Below, one piece after another: positions 27,693 through 36,705 of a stretch of 49,718 bases of DNA. The DNA is from Propionibacteriaceae bacterium. GTDB taxonomy: Bacteria; Actinomycetota; Actinomycetes; Propionibacteriales; Propionibacteriaceae. The number at the start of each line of letters is the position of its first letter. Within the stretch, counting starts at the first letter, position 1. The translations under genes and the position numbers were made by a program. The notes beneath the pieces were generated by a model. The model worked only from the letters and a program-made list of their open reading frames with translations, made no database searches and had not been told where the DNA came from. Location of the stretch: NCBI GenBank assembly GCA_025965155.1, contig JAOPXN010000006.1:1-49718 (forward strand), in the 5' to 3' direction.

Positions 27693-27992
27693 ATGGTTGG
27701 CGACTCCCCCACAGCAGCCTCCGACGAGGATCCCCGCTGGCGTTTCACCCCGACCAAATACCTGGTTGCGGCCATCCTGACCGCAGCGATCATCGTCCCG
27801 CTGCTCGTGTTCAGCTACGACCAGATTGAGCCGCGGCTGTTCGGCTTCCCGTTCTTCTACTGGTACCAGCTGGCCTGGGTGTTCCTGGCGGCCGGCTGCT
27901 GCGCTGTCAGCTATGCGCTGCTCCAGCGGGAGCGGCGGGCCTACGAACGCGCCCATCCGCGGCCGGCAGCGGGTCAGGAGCGTGGCCGGTGA
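27693..27992 (+). CDS. DUF3311-type small membrane subunit of a symporter
   Basis: The product has 99 residues with two hydrophobic segments (about 22-42 and 55-75) and a basic C-terminal tail. Short two-span DUF3311 proteins are regularly encoded immediately before sodium:solute symporters of the monocarboxylate type. ATG 27693 is preceded by GAAGGAGAG; earlier in-frame starts (27606, 27666) lack this. Its TGA overlaps the GTG of the symporter gene (GTGA), so the two are co-translated, suggesting an accessory subunit. Confidence 0.85.
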   Translation: MVGDSPTAASDEDPRWRFTPTKYLVAAILTAAIIVPLLVFSYDQIEPRLFGFPFFYWYQLAWVFLAAGCCAVSYALLQRERRAYERAHPRPAAGQERGR

Positions 27993-29623
27993 ACGACGTC
28001 AACTGGATAGCGCTGATCGTCTTGATCATGCTGTTCGCCCTCGTCACCGTGATGGGCTTCATGGCTGCCCGCTGGGGTCGGCCTCGAGACCTTGACTCGC
28101 TGCACGAGTGGGGCCTCGGCGGCAAGAGCTTCGGCACGATCACCACCTGGTTCCTGCTCGGTGGGGACCTCTACACCGCATACACCTTCGTCGCCGTTCC
28201 AGCCGCCATGTGGGCCACCGGAGCGGTCACCGGCTTCTTCGCGGTGCCGTACACAATCGTGCTGTACCCGATCATCTTCTTCTTCCTCGGCCGGATGTGG
28301 TCGGTGGCGCACACCCACGGGTACGTCACGACGGCCGACTTCGTCCAGGGCCGGTACGGCACCCGCAGCCTCAGCCTGGCGATCGCCGTGACCGGCCTGC
28401 TGGCGACCATGCCCTACATCGCCTTGCAGCTCGTCGGCATCCAGGCGGTCCTCGAAGTGGCAGGCATCGGCGGTGAGAGCCTGATCGCCCGCGACCTGCC
28501 GCTGCTGATCGCCTTTGCGGTGCTGGCGGCGTACACCTACTCCGCCGGGCTCCGGGCGCCGGCGATGATCGCCTTCGTCAAGGACACGCTGATCTACATC
28601 GTGATCGCCGTCGCGGTCATCTACCTGCCGATCAAGTTCGGTGGCTGGCTCGGCATCTTCGACGCCGCCCAGGCCAAGATGGCCACCCCCAACCCCGCGA
28701 CCGGCGCCCCGACCGGCGTCTTCATCCCCGGCCCCACGCTGCACTGGGCGTACGCGTCGCTGGCGCTCGGATCGGCACTTGCCCTGTTCATGTACCCGCA
28801 CTGCGTGACGGCGACGCTGTCGTCGAAGGACCGCAGCACGGGGCGGCGTAACGCGATGATCCTGCCCGCCTACTCGCTCCTGCTGGGTCTGCTGGCGCTG
28901 CTCGGGTACGTCGCGATCAAGGCCAAGACCGTGCCAATGGGGCTGGACGGCAAGCTGAACCCGCAGCTGGTCATCCCGCAGCTGTTCGAGGACAACTTCC
29001 CGGACTGGTTCACCGGTGTCGCGTTCGGCGCCATCGCGGTCGGCGCCCTGGTGCCGGCGGCGATCATGTCCATAGCGGCCGCCAACCTGTTCACCCGCAA
29101 CATCTACAAGGCCTATCTGAAGCCGGACGCCACCGATGCGCAGGAGGCGAAGGTCTCCAAGATCACCTCACTGGTGACCAAGGTGGGCGCGCTGATCTTC
29201 GTCCTGCTGCTGGACAAGCAGAACGCACTCAACTTCCAGCTGCTCGGCGGACTGTGGATCCTGCAGACGTTCCCGGCGATCGTCTTCGGCCTGTTCACCG
29301 GCTGGTTCCACCGGTGGGCGCTGCTGGCGGGTTGGGCGGCCGGCATGATCTACGGCACGATTACCGCGTACGGGTACTGCACGGCGTGCACCACCCGGCC
29401 GTTCGGCAACTCGCTGGCCAGCGTGCCGCTGCTCGGCGACGCCGGCTACATCGGCGTCACGGCGCTGGCGCTCAACCTGGTCGTGCTGGTGTTGGGCACC
29501 GTGATCATGCGCGCGATGAAGGTGTCGAACGGCACCGACATCACCCAGCAGAAGGACTACTTCGCCGACGTCGGCGACCCCGGCGTCAAGCCGGTCCTTA
29601 CCCCGGCCGAGCCGCTGCACTGA
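27989..29623 (+). CDS. Sodium:solute symporter, monocarboxylate (MctP-like) type
   Basis: The 544-residue integral membrane protein of the SSS family has about 13 predicted spans, with the N-terminal GLGGKSFGTITTWFLLGGDLYTAYTF, the DFVQGRYGTRSL motif and GALVPAAIMSIAAANLFTRNIYK in the core. Pairing with a DUF3311 protein is typical of MctP-like importers of acetate, propionate, lactate or pyruvate; substrate choice cannot be read from sequence. It starts at GTG overlapping the preceding stop. A cysteine pair (YCTAC) lies near the C-terminal third. Confidence 0.88.
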   Translation: MNDVNWIALIVLIMLFALVTVMGFMAARWGRPRDLDSLHEWGLGGKSFGTITTWFLLGGDLYTAYTFVAVPAAMWATGAVTGFFAVPYTIVLYPIIFFFLGRMWSVAHTHGYVTTADFVQGRYGTRSLSLAIAVTGLLATMPYIALQLVGIQAVLEVAGIGGESLIARDLPLLIAFAVLAAYTYSAGLRAPAMIAFVKDTLIYIVIAVAVIYLPIKFGGWLGIFDAAQAKMATPNPATGAPTGVFIPGPTLHWAYASLALGSALALFMYPHCVTATLSSKDRSTGRRNAMILPAYSLLLGLLALLGYVAIKAKTVPMGLDGKLNPQLVIPQLFEDNFPDWFTGVAFGAIAVGALVPAAIMSIAAANLFTRNIYKAYLKPDATDAQEAKVSKITSLVTKVGALIFVLLLDKQNALNFQLLGGLWILQTFPAIVFGLFTGWFHRWALLAGWAAGMIYGTITAYGYCTACTTRPFGNSLASVPLLGDAGYIGVTALALNLVVLVLGTVIMRAMKVSNGTDITQQKDYFADVGDPGVKPVLTPAEPLH

Positions 29624-29773
29624 GGTCACCGGCCGGGGTCGGCCTCGGTTCGGGGTCGGTCCAGGGTTCGCCCCCGGCGGTGAGTTCGTGGCAGAATGGG
29701 CAGCCGTGCCCACCGGCACAGACACCACCAGCCTCGATGCACGACCGAGGACGACACGACTGAGGAGGCTCAG

Positions 29774-29848
29774 ATGGGCAAGACTGGCCGCAAGCGCCGC
29801 GCCCGCAGGAAGAAGGGCGCGAACCACGGCAAGCGCCCCAACGCCTGA
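29774..29848 (+). CDS. 50S ribosomal protein bL37 (24 residues)
   Basis: The 24-residue peptide MGKTGRKRRARRKKGANHGKRPNA is almost entirely basic and ends in the conserved ANHGKRPNA. It matches bL37, a tiny protein identified in the mycobacterial large ribosomal subunit (AURKAIP1/COX24-like). GAGGAGG precedes the ATG at good spacing and a strong terminator hairpin follows. It lies between the symporter gene and the rsrA-sigR pair, the neighbourhood it has in Mycobacterium. It is too short for routine gene finders. Confidence 0.92.
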   Translation: MGKTGRKRRARRKKGANHGKRPNA

Positions 29849-29869
29849 CGGTCGAACGGACCTGAACAG

Positions 29870-29903
29870 ACGAAACCCCACGGTGGATCACCGTGGGGTT
29901 CGT
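29870..29903. terminator. Hairpin between bL37 and rsrA
   Basis: Perfect 12-bp arms (29874-29885 and 29889-29900) with a GAT loop; three more outer pairs form if one A is bulged. It starts 25 bp after bL37 and lies 44 bp from the rsrA stop on the other strand, so it may end both transcripts. Confidence 0.7.
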
Positions 29904-29943
29904 CGTAGTCCTGGTCGTCTCGGAAGGCTGACCCGACCGGTTC

Positions 29944-30213
29944 TCAGGCCAGGTGGGCCTGCTCCCGAGCGATCGTGAGCTGGGCGAGGACCCGGCTGCG
30001 GAGCTGGCTCGGTGCCCGGTCACCGCCGCAGCACTTGGCCACCAGTGACTTCACCGCCTGCTCGACGTCGAACCGCTCCAGGCACGGCTCGCAGGCCACC
30101 AGATGCTTACGGATGGCGTCACTGCTGGCCGTATCCAGCTCGTTGTCGATGAACTGGAACACCTGCTCCAGCACGTGCTCACAGTTGTCGAGATCCCCGG
30201 CGTGCTCGCTCAT
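29944..30213 (-). CDS. rsrA: Redox-sensitive zinc anti-sigma factor RsrA
   Basis: RsrA holds SigR inactive under reducing conditions and releases it when disulphides form. The 89-residue protein has the ZAS zinc ligands at the same positions as Streptomyces RsrA: Cys11, His37, Cys41 and Cys44 (HLVACEPC), plus the adjacent pair Cys61-Cys62. Its ATG overlaps the sigR stop (ATGA), so the two are made in tandem from one message. Confidence 0.95.
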   Translation of the reverse strand: MSEHAGDLDNCEHVLEQVFQFIDNELDTASSDAIRKHLVACEPCLERFDVEQAVKSLVAKCCGGDRAPSQLRSRVLAQLTIAREQAHLA

Positions 30214-30866
30214 GCCTTGCTCCCCTCCTGCCGCAACAGCCCACGCTCCTGGGCGTACTCAGCCAACAACTTCCGCAACTGGGTTCGTCCGCGGTTCAGC
30301 CGCGACATCACAGTGCCGATCGGTGTGTCCATGATCTCGGCAATCTCCTTGTAAGAGAAGCCCTCAACATCGGCCAGGTAGACCGCGAGCCGGAAGTCCG
30401 GCGCCAGCTCCTGCAGCGCCCCCTTGACGTCGGAGTCCGGCAGGTTCTCCAGCGCCACCATCTCTGCGGACTTCAGGCCGCTGGAGGTGTGCGACTCCGC
30501 CCGGGCCAGCTGCCAGTCCTCGATGTTCTCGCCGTCGGAGATCTGCGGCTGGCGCTGCTTCTTCCGGTACGAGTTGATGTAGGTGTTGGTCAGGATCCGG
30601 TAGAGCCAGGCCTTCAGATTGGTCCCCGGAGTGAACTGGTGGAACGAGGAGTACGCCTTGGCGTAGGTCTCCTGCACCACGTCCTCGGCGTCGGCCGGGT
30701 TACGGGTCATCCGGAGCGCGGCTGCATACAGCTGGTCCAAGAAGCCAAGCGCATCCGCCTCAAACCGCGCGTGGCGCTCCTCGGCTGACTCGGCGTGACC
30801 GCTGGTCTGGGTGTCGGTGTCATCCGCCGCGGTCTTGCCCGCGGCGGAGTTGCTGGGAATGCTCAT
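30210..30866 (-). CDS. sigR: Thiol-stress ECF sigma factor SigR (SigH in mycobacteria)
   Basis: The 218-residue group-4 sigma factor has region 2 with [27 protein letters not shown] and [15 protein letters not shown], and region 4 with [21 protein letters not shown]. It directs transcription of thioredoxin, mycothiol and related genes when RsrA is oxidised. The first start that gives a family-like N-terminus is ATG 30866, but the frame stays open to GTG 30947, adding 27 residues. A SigR-type promoter sits 7 nt before that GTG, so a longer isoform is likely made during stress. No start has a clear ribosome-binding site. The gene is followed by rsrA with a 4-bp overlap. Confidence 0.94.
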   Translation of the reverse strand: MSIPSNSAAGKTAADDTDTQTSGHAESAEERHARFEADALGFLDQLYAAALRMTRNPADAEDVVQETYAKAYSSFHQFTPGTNLKAWLYRILTNTYINSYRKKQRQPQISDGENIEDWQLARAESHTSSGLKSAEMVALENLPDSDVKGALQELAPDFRLAVYLADVEGFSYKEIAEIMDTPIGTVMSRLNRGRTQLRKLLAEYAQERGLLRQEGSKA

Positions 30867-30954
30867 CACATACGAGAGTACCGGCGACCGCCGAACAACG
30901 GGTTCCTCGGCCCCGCTCATTGCAGCTGGAGTCTGGGTACATATCACGCCTTTT

Positions 30955-30982
30955 ACAACGCGACCGCCGTCGCCTTATTCCC
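30955..30982 (-). promoter_or_regulatory. Candidate SigR-dependent autoregulatory promoter of sigR
   Basis: On the minus strand GGGAAT (30982-30977) is followed by 17 nt and GTTGT (30959-30955), close to the SigR consensus GGAAT-N18-GTT (one base short). Seven nt further is GTG 30947, in frame with sigR. The arrangement parallels Streptomyces, where the stress-induced promoter yields an extended unstable SigR'. Confidence 0.5.
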
Positions 30983-30986
30983 GCGG

Positions 30987-31664
30987 CTACGGGTGCTCAG
31001 GCGGAGGGTACGGCTGGACGCCGAGGAACTCACGGACCTCTGCGACCACCAGCTCCCGCAGGTCGAGCGGGGTGAATGCCGAAGCCTTCGCAAGGCGGAA
31101 CCCGTGGTCGGCGCCAGGCAGCTCGACCACCCGGACCAGGTCGTCGGTGACCGCTGCCCGCACCTCCTCCGGTCCGCCGAAGGAGTCGGCGCCGCCCTGC
31201 AACACCAGTCTCGGCACGGTCGGCGTCGCCAGCTCAGCGGCTCGGGACCGGTCCGGTCGGCCGGGCGGATGCAGCGGGAACGCCAGGCACACCACGCCAG
31301 CCACGTCGTAGCCGGGCGCGGTCCGGCATGCCACCCGCGCTCCCGCGCTCCGACCACCGAAGAACAGGCTGGTCGGGTGGTCCCGTTCGACAACCCGGTC
31401 GACCGCGGCGCACCAGCCCTCATCCAGCCGCGGCCAAGCGACCGCCACCTTCTTGCCTGCGGTCCGCCACGGCTGCTCGAACCGGACCACGGCGACGCCG
31501 TACGCCGGCATTCTTCGCGCCAGCAGTGTCAGGTCGGCGGCCTCGACACCCCCGCCGGCTCCGTGGCCGAGCATCAAGGTCGCCACCGTGGGAATGTCTG
31601 GCGGGTAGTCGGTGAGAAGCCGGCCTGGCCCGACCGGAGTGTCGACCTGGGCAACGTCGGTCAC
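30987..31664 (-). CDS. Alpha/beta hydrolase (KANL3/Tex30-like)
   Basis: The 225-residue protein has the alpha/beta-hydrolase layout: oxyanion loop LGHGAGGG, nucleophile elbow GGRSAGARVA (Ser in GRSAG), a late Asp in VLQGGADSFGG, and the catalytic His in LPGADHGF. This is the dienelactone-hydrolase/Tex30 group; the substrate is unknown. It begins at GTG overlapping the SRAP gene stop (GTGA) and ends about 5 bp before the sigR promoter element, so sigR starts a new transcription unit. Confidence 0.85.
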   Translation of the reverse strand: MTDVAQVDTPVGPGRLLTDYPPDIPTVATLMLGHGAGGGVEAADLTLLARRMPAYGVAVVRFEQPWRTAGKKVAVAWPRLDEGWCAAVDRVVERDHPTSLFFGGRSAGARVACRTAPGYDVAGVVCLAFPLHPPGRPDRSRAAELATPTVPRLVLQGGADSFGGPEEVRAAVTDDLVRVVELPGADHGFRLAKASAFTPLDLRELVVAEVREFLGVQPYPPPEHP

Positions 31665-32443
31665 AGCAACGTCTCCTGCGCACCGCCGGAGCCCTCCTCG
31701 GACTCCGCCAGCGGCTGCACCAGCGAGCGGTCGTTGTTCTTGACACTGTTCACCTCGGTTGACACCGCATAGGCCTCCAGGGCGCCGGGCTTGGTCACGG
31801 CCAGCAGTTCCAGCGCCGCGTCGGTGTCGGTCAGCGAGGGGTCCAGCCAGGCGTCGTAGGCGTCCTTCCCGATCACCATCGGCATCCGGTCATGGATATG
31901 ACCGACAGCGTCGGTGGCCTCGGTGGTGATCACCGAGCAGGTTCGCAGCCAGGCAGAGTCGTCGTCCCGGCTCTTGGTCGGGTCGCGCCAGATCTCGTAG
32001 ATGCCCGCCATCACCAGCGGCTCGCTGTCGGCCCGGTGGATGAAGAACGGCTGCTTCTTCGCCTTCACCGGCCTGCCGAGGACCTGGGTGGCGGCCTCGG
32101 GCGTGTACCACTCGTAGTAGCCGTTGGCCGGGAGCAGGCAGCGTCGGGTGCTGAACGCCTTCCGGAACGCCGGCTTCTCCGCCACCGTCTCGAGGCGGGC
32201 GTTGATCAACCGGGAACCGATCGAGGGGTCTTTGGCCCAGGAGGGGACGAGCCCCCAGACCAGCGGGCTGAGTCGCCGGCGTACCTGGTTGGTCTCCTTG
32301 TGCGTGCGCTCCAGCACGGCCGGGACCGACACGGTCGGAGCAACGTTGTAGTCGGGGCCGGGCAGGTCACCGAGCACGTCGTCGATGTCGAACTCGGCCA
32401 CCAGGTCGTCGGTGCTGGTCCAGGTTGCGTACCGTCCGCACAT
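31661..32443 (-). CDS. SRAP-domain protein (HMCES/YedK family)
   Basis: SRAP proteins covalently trap abasic sites in single-stranded DNA. From ATG 32443 the 260-residue protein begins Met-Cys (MCGRYATW), giving the catalytic Cys2 after Met removal, and has the active-site residues in NARLETV (Asn), GYYEWY (Glu) and GHIHDRMPM (His). The frame extends 74 codons upstream, but Cys must be residue 2, which fixes the start. TAGCGT 7 nt before the ATG supports leaderless expression. In M. tuberculosis the homologue Rv3226c also lies near sigH and aroA. Confidence 0.95.
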   Translation of the reverse strand: MCGRYATWTSTDDLVAEFDIDDVLGDLPGPDYNVAPTVSVPAVLERTHKETNQVRRRLSPLVWGLVPSWAKDPSIGSRLINARLETVAEKPAFRKAFSTRRCLLPANGYYEWYTPEAATQVLGRPVKAKKQPFFIHRADSEPLVMAGIYEIWRDPTKSRDDDSAWLRTCSVITTEATDAVGHIHDRMPMVIGKDAYDAWLDPSLTDTDAALELLAVTKPGALEAYAVSTEVNSVKNNDRSLVQPLAESEEGSGGAQETLL

Positions 32444-32450
32444 GCACCTC

Positions 32451-32456
32451 ACGCTA
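32451..32456 (-). promoter_or_regulatory. -10 hexamer of the SRAP gene, leaderless geometry
   Basis: TAGCGT on the minus strand, 7 nt before ATG 32443. The intervening GAGG could alternatively act as a ribosome-binding site. Confidence 0.4.
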
Positions 32457-32622
32457 TCGCCAGCACGCCGCCAAGCTTTCCTGGGCCGCGGAGTGGGCGC
32501 CCGGCTGACGGCAAACCTGCAGCAACGGGTGGCCGGGCAATGTGGATGCAGCACCGGGAGGAAGGATGCATAACTGGGAGGGCACTCTTCACGTGCGGAC
32601 CTGGGCACGGTAGGAATAAGCC

Positions 32623-33450
32623 ATGACCTTCTTGCGCGCTGCGAAACGAACCTTGCTGGCCTCATACTTCGTCGTAAGCGGAGTCAAAGCGGTCAAGAAT
32701 CCTCAACCACTGGTGGCCGCCGCCGAACCGCTGGTCGATCGGTTCGTGCCACTGGCGAAGCAGTACGCGCCCCCGCAGCTAGCTAACTCCATCCCGGAGG
32801 ACCCGGCGATGCTAGTGCGGATCAATGGCGGCCTGGAGGTCCTCGGCGGCTTAGCGCTCGCCAGCGGCAAGGGCCGTCGGCTGGGCGCGCTGCTGCTAGC
32901 AACCTCGCTCATCCCCAGCACGCTGGCGAAGCACCCGTTCTGGACCCGCACCACCGACGAGGAGCGCGCGGCCGACAAGGCGCACTTCCTGAAGAACGCC
33001 AGCCTGTTGGGCGGAGTGCTGATCGCTGCCGGTGACACCGAAGGCCGTCCGAGCCTTGCCTACCGTGCCCACGCCACCAGCCAGCTGCTGGCCAAGGACA
33101 CCAAGAAGGCGGGGCACAAGGTCGCCAAGGAGACCCGGGCGATCAGCGACGCAGCGCTGGCCGAGGGGGCGATGCTGGTCGGGACCGCGGTGGCCACCAG
33201 CCGGAGAGCCCGCAAGAAGGCCGCGAAGCAGTCCAAGCGGAAGAACAAGAAGCTGGGAGCACAGCAGCTCAAGCATGGTCGCGCGGCCGCCCGGAGCGCG
33301 GCCAAGGAGGCCAAGTCGATCGCACAGGCCGCCGCCAAGGAGGCGCGGGCGTCCGCCGCGGTGGCGGCTAAGGAAGCCCAGAAGCAGGCGAAGAAGCTGA
33401 ACAAGAAGGCCAAGAAGGTCACCAGGAACATCCACCTCGGCGAGAACTGA
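32623..33450 (+). CDS. DoxX-family membrane protein with Lys/Ala-rich tail
   Basis: The 275-residue protein has an N-terminal DoxX domain (about 1-150) with hydrophobic helices ([44 protein letters not shown] region) and the [13 protein letters not shown] motif. Residues 155-275 are an unusual tail rich in Lys, Arg and Ala (for example [31 protein letters not shown]), like histone H1 or HU tails, and predicted helical. The DoxX part may take part in redox or mycothiol-related membrane chemistry, but this is uncertain; the tail could bind nucleic acid or acidic lipid. It is divergent from the SRAP gene across 179 bp with TAGGA before the ATG. Confidence 0.85.
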   Translation: MTFLRAAKRTLLASYFVVSGVKAVKNPQPLVAAAEPLVDRFVPLAKQYAPPQLANSIPEDPAMLVRINGGLEVLGGLALASGKGRRLGALLLATSLIPSTLAKHPFWTRTTDEERAADKAHFLKNASLLGGVLIAAGDTEGRPSLAYRAHATSQLLAKDTKKAGHKVAKETRAISDAALAEGAMLVGTAVATSRRARKKAAKQSKRKNKKLGAQQLKHGRAAARSAAKEAKSIAQAAAKEARASAAVAAKEAQKQAKKLNKKAKKVTRNIHLGEN

Positions 33451-33459
33451 GCACCGGCT

Positions 33460-33465
33460 TACAAT
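33460..33465 (+). promoter_or_regulatory. -10 hexamer of aroA, leaderless geometry
   Basis: TACAAT is followed by 7 nt and the aroA GTG (33473). Confidence 0.5.
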
Positions 33466-33472
33466 CGGGGTC

Positions 33473-34852
33473 GTGTCCACGAACCAACTGCCCACTCACC
33501 CACCGGCCTGGCCGGCCCCGAGCGCACAGGCGCCGATCGAAGCGACCGTGTCGGTCCCTGGATCGAAGTCGGAGACCAACCGAGCGCTGGTGCTCGCTGC
33601 GCTGGCTACCGGACCTTCGACGATCACCGGTGGTCTGGAGGCCCGGGACACGCGGCTGATGCGGGACGCGCTGCGTGCGCTCGGGGTGGGCATCACCGAG
33701 AACGGCAGCAGTTGGCGAGTCGAACCGCCGGCCGAGCTCATCGCGGGCGCCACCATCGACTGTGGCCTCGCCGGCACAGTGATGAGATTTGTCCCACCGG
33801 TGGCGGCGCTGGCTGCAGGTCCGGTCGCATTCGATGCAGACGAGCAGGCATACGCGCGGCCGATGGATGTGATCTTGGAGGCTCTGGCCACCCTAGGCGC
33901 CACCATCGAGGCCGACACCCTGGCGCTGCCGTTCACCGTGGTGGGACATCCCCGACTGCCCGGCGGCGTCGTCACGCTGGACGCCTCCGGCTCCAGCCAG
34001 TTCGTCTCCGCACTGCTGCTCGCGGGCGCCCGGTACGCCCAAGGGGTGGACGTCCGGCACGACGGCAAGCCGATCCCATCTCAACCGCACATCGACATGA
34101 CGGTGGCCATGCTCCGTGAGCGCGGCGTCACCGTCGACGACTCCGAGCCCAATCGCTGGGTGGTCCTCCCGGGCCCGATCGCACCGCTGGATGTGGTGAT
34201 CGAGCCCGACCTCTCCAACGCGGCGCCCTTCCTCGCCGCGGCGGCCATCACCGGCGGCTCGGTGACCATCCCGCTCTGGCCCGCCCGGACCCACCAGCCC
34301 GGTGACCAGCTCCGGGACATCCTGCAGCAGTTCGGTGCGCAGGTGGTGCTGGATGATCATGGTCTGACGGTGCACGGCCGCGATGAGCTGCATGCCGTTG
34401 ATCTTGATCTGCACGAGGCGAGCGAGCTCACCCCGGTGGTCGCTGCCCTCGCGGCACTCGCCGAGGGAACTTCGCACATCCGTGGTGTGGCACATATCCG
34501 CGGGCATGAGACGGACCGGCTCGCCGCGCTGGAGGCGGAGCTGGAGGGTCTCGGCGCCCACGTCCAGCAGACCCCCGACGGGCTGACCATCCACCCGAAG
34601 CTGCTGGGTGGCAACCTGTGGCGTACCTACGCCGACCACCGGATGGCGCAGGCCGGTGCCTTGCTCGGCCTGGTAGTCCCTGACATCGAGCTGGACGACA
34701 TCGGCTGCACCAGCAAGACCATGCCGGAGTTCGAGCAGCTCTGGACGACCATGATCAACGACTCCCAGCGTTTCTCCGACGGCGACGCCGCGACCGACGG
34801 GGACACCGCGACCGGGGCGGCCGGCCCGAGCAGCGTGCAGGCGCCGCGGTGA
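33473..34852 (+). CDS. aroA: 3-Phosphoshikimate 1-carboxyvinyltransferase (EPSP synthase)
   Basis: AroA transfers the enolpyruvyl group of phosphoenolpyruvate to shikimate-3-phosphate in the chorismate pathway. The 459-residue protein shows [35 protein letters not shown] (the LGNAGT equivalent), [14 protein letters not shown] and the C-terminal [16 protein letters not shown]. The last 30 residues are a non-conserved Asp/Ala/Thr-rich tail. It starts at GTG 33473 and its TGA overlaps the rsgA GTG, as in the mycobacterial aroA-rsgA pair. Confidence 0.97.
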   Translation: MSTNQLPTHPPAWPAPSAQAPIEATVSVPGSKSETNRALVLAALATGPSTITGGLEARDTRLMRDALRALGVGITENGSSWRVEPPAELIAGATIDCGLAGTVMRFVPPVAALAAGPVAFDADEQAYARPMDVILEALATLGATIEADTLALPFTVVGHPRLPGGVVTLDASGSSQFVSALLLAGARYAQGVDVRHDGKPIPSQPHIDMTVAMLRERGVTVDDSEPNRWVVLPGPIAPLDVVIEPDLSNAAPFLAAAAITGGSVTIPLWPARTHQPGDQLRDILQQFGAQVVLDDHGLTVHGRDELHAVDLDLHEASELTPVVAALAALAEGTSHIRGVAHIRGHETDRLAALEAELEGLGAHVQQTPDGLTIHPKLLGGNLWRTYADHRMAQAGALLGLVVPDIELDDIGCTSKTMPEFEQLWTTMINDSQRFSDGDAATDGDTATGAAGPSSVQAPR

Positions 34853-35829
34853 CGTCCCGAGGCATCCGTACTGACGAGCACGAGGGTTTCGACCGCCCGC
34901 GCCGTCATACCAAGCCTCGGACCAAGGACCGGCCCGACTACTCCTCAGCCGAGGTCGGCATGATCATCACCGTTGACCGCGGTCGCTACCGCTGCCTGGT
35001 CGAGGGCCGAGACGTCACGGCCACCAAGGCGCGTCAGCTCGGTCGCAAGGGCGTGATCGTCGGCGACCGGGTACGGATCGTCGGCGACACCTCGGGTGAC
35101 GAGGGCACTCTGGCCAGGATCGTCGAGGTGAAGGACCGGGACACGGTGCTGCGCCGGACGGCCGACGACGACGACCCGTTCGAGCGGCCGATCGTCGCAA
35201 ACGCCGACCAGCTGGTGATCGTCACCGCCTTGGCGGACCCGCCGCCGCGGACCGGGATGATCGACCGGATCCTGGTCGCCGGCTTCGACGCCGGGCTGCA
35301 GCCGCTGCTCTGCCTGACCAAAGCCGACCTTGCCTCACCGGCCGAGCTGATAGCCGCCTACGAGCCACTCGGCGTCCCGGTGACGGTGATCCGGCCAGGC
35401 GCCGACCTGACCGAGATCCGGGCCTTCCTGGCCGGACATCGCAGCGTCTTCGTGGGACATTCCGGAGTCGGCAAGTCCACGCTGGTGAACGCCCTGATCC
35501 CCGGCGTCGAACGGGCCATCGGGGTGGTCAACGAGGTGACCGGGCGAGGCCGGCACACCTCCACGTCGGCGATCGCACTGCAGCTCCCCGAGGCGGCCGG
35601 CTGGGTCATCGACACCCCCGGAGTCCGCTCGTTCGGGCTGAGCCATGTCAGCCACGAGCGGATCATCGCCGCGTTCGGCGACCTGTCGCAGTTCAGCAGC
35701 GGCTGCCCCCGCGGCTGCACCCACCAGGCCGACTCTCCGGAGTGCGCACTCGACGACGCAGTGGCTCGCGGTGAACTATCCTCGGCCAGGTTGGAGTCCT
35801 TCCGCCGGATGATCAGTTCGGGCCAGTAA
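34849..35829 (+). CDS. rsgA: Ribosome small-subunit assembly GTPase RsgA
   Basis: RsgA is a circularly permuted GTPase that checks late maturation of the 30S subunit. The 326-residue protein has an N-terminal basic stretch, an OB-fold domain (about 37-110), G4 LTKAD, then G1 [10 protein letters not shown]3 DTPG, and a C-terminal zinc-binding region [14 protein letters not shown]. Order G4-G1-G3 is the family hallmark. GTG start overlaps the aroA stop (GTGA). Confidence 0.96.
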   Translation: MTSRGIRTDEHEGFDRPRRHTKPRTKDRPDYSSAEVGMIITVDRGRYRCLVEGRDVTATKARQLGRKGVIVGDRVRIVGDTSGDEGTLARIVEVKDRDTVLRRTADDDDPFERPIVANADQLVIVTALADPPPRTGMIDRILVAGFDAGLQPLLCLTKADLASPAELIAAYEPLGVPVTVIRPGADLTEIRAFLAGHRSVFVGHSGVGKSTLVNALIPGVERAIGVVNEVTGRGRHTSTSAIALQLPEAAGWVIDTPGVRSFGLSHVSHERIIAAFGDLSQFSSGCPRGCTHQADSPECALDDAVARGELSSARLESFRRMISSGQ

Positions 35830-35832
35830 CGT
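35827..35832 (+). promoter_or_regulatory. -10 hexamer of hisN, leaderless geometry
   Basis: TAACGT, spanning the rsgA stop codon, is followed by 6 nt and the hisN ATG (35839). Confidence 0.45.
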
Positions 35833-35838
35833 AGCGCC

Positions 35839-36705
35839 ATGCCCGTCAACCCTGGACCGTCTCCGGCCACCGATGCTGCCTACCGAGGACTGACTGACGA
35901 CCTGCGGTTGGCCCATCTGCTCGCCGACGACGCGGACTCGATCACGATGAGCCGGTTCAAGGCGCTCGACCTCCATGTCACCTCCAAGCCGGACCTCACA
36001 CCGGTCTCTGACGCTGACACCGCAGTCGAGGAGGCGATGCGGCGTACCCTCGGCCGTGCCCGGCCGCGCGACGCGGTGCATGGCGAGGAGATGGACGACA
36101 CCGGCTGGGGCCCACGGCGCTGGGTGATCGACCCAATCGACGGCACCAAGAATTTCGTCCGCGGCGTGCCGGTCTGGGCCACCCTGATCTCGTTGATGAT
36201 CAACGACGAGGTGGTGGTCGGGGTGGTCAGCGCTCCCGCTCTGGGCCGTCGCTGGTGGGCCAGCGCCGGCGGCGGCGCATACTCCGGCAAGTCTTTGATG
36301 TCGGCGTCGGAGTGTCATGTCTCCGATGTGGCGACTGTTGAGGACGCGTCGCTCAGCTACTCCTCGGTCTCGTCCTGGGTCGAGGCCGGCCTGGGACAGC
36401 AGTTCGTCGACCTGCTGCGGACCTGCTGGCGGACCCGGGCCTACGGTGACTTCTGGTCCTACATGCTGCTCGCCGAGGGCGCGGTCGACATCGCCTGCGA
36501 ACCAGACCTGGCCCTGCACGACATGGCCGCCTGTTCGATCGTGGTCACCGAGGCCGGCGGCCAGTTCACCGACGTGGACGGCGTACCCGGCCCGCACGGT
36601 GCCGGCGCGTACGCCACCAACGGCCGGCTGCACGAGGAAGTGCTGGCCCAGTTCGCCGACTTCGAGGCAGCCGAGGGAACCGACGGCGAGCTGGTCGGGG
36701 ACTAG
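35839..36705 (+). CDS. hisN: Histidinol-phosphatase, inositol-monophosphatase family
   Basis: HisN removes phosphate from histidinol-phosphate, the penultimate step of histidine synthesis in actinobacteria. The 288-residue protein has the metal-binding motifs of the IMPase fold: [17 protein letters not shown] (VHGEEMDD), the signature [15 protein letters not shown], and the C-terminal [19 protein letters not shown]. Assignment as HisN rather than another IMPase rests on similarity to the mycobacterial and Streptomyces proteins and on the aroA-rsgA-hisN order known in Streptomyces. The next gene begins immediately after its TAG. Confidence 0.87.
   Translation: MPVNPGPSPATDAAYRGLTDDLRLAHLLADDADSITMSRFKALDLHVTSKPDLTPVSDADTAVEEAMRRTLGRARPRDAVHGEEMDDTGWGPRRWVIDPIDGTKNFVRGVPVWATLISLMINDEVVVGVVSAPALGRRWWASAGGGAYSGKSLMSASECHVSDVATVEDASLSYSSVSSWVEAGLGQQFVDLLRTCWRTRAYGDFWSYMLLAEGAVDIACEPDLALHDMAACSIVVTEAGGQFTDVDGVPGPHGAGAYATNGRLHEEVLAQFADFEAAEGTDGELVGD

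Noticed and set aside
27357-27956. Minus-strand frame with FNL hexapeptide repeats across the 18-bp repeats
   Set aside because: It overlaps pdtaS in another frame and the DUF3311 gene antisense; the peptide repeat is a by-product of an 18-bp period.
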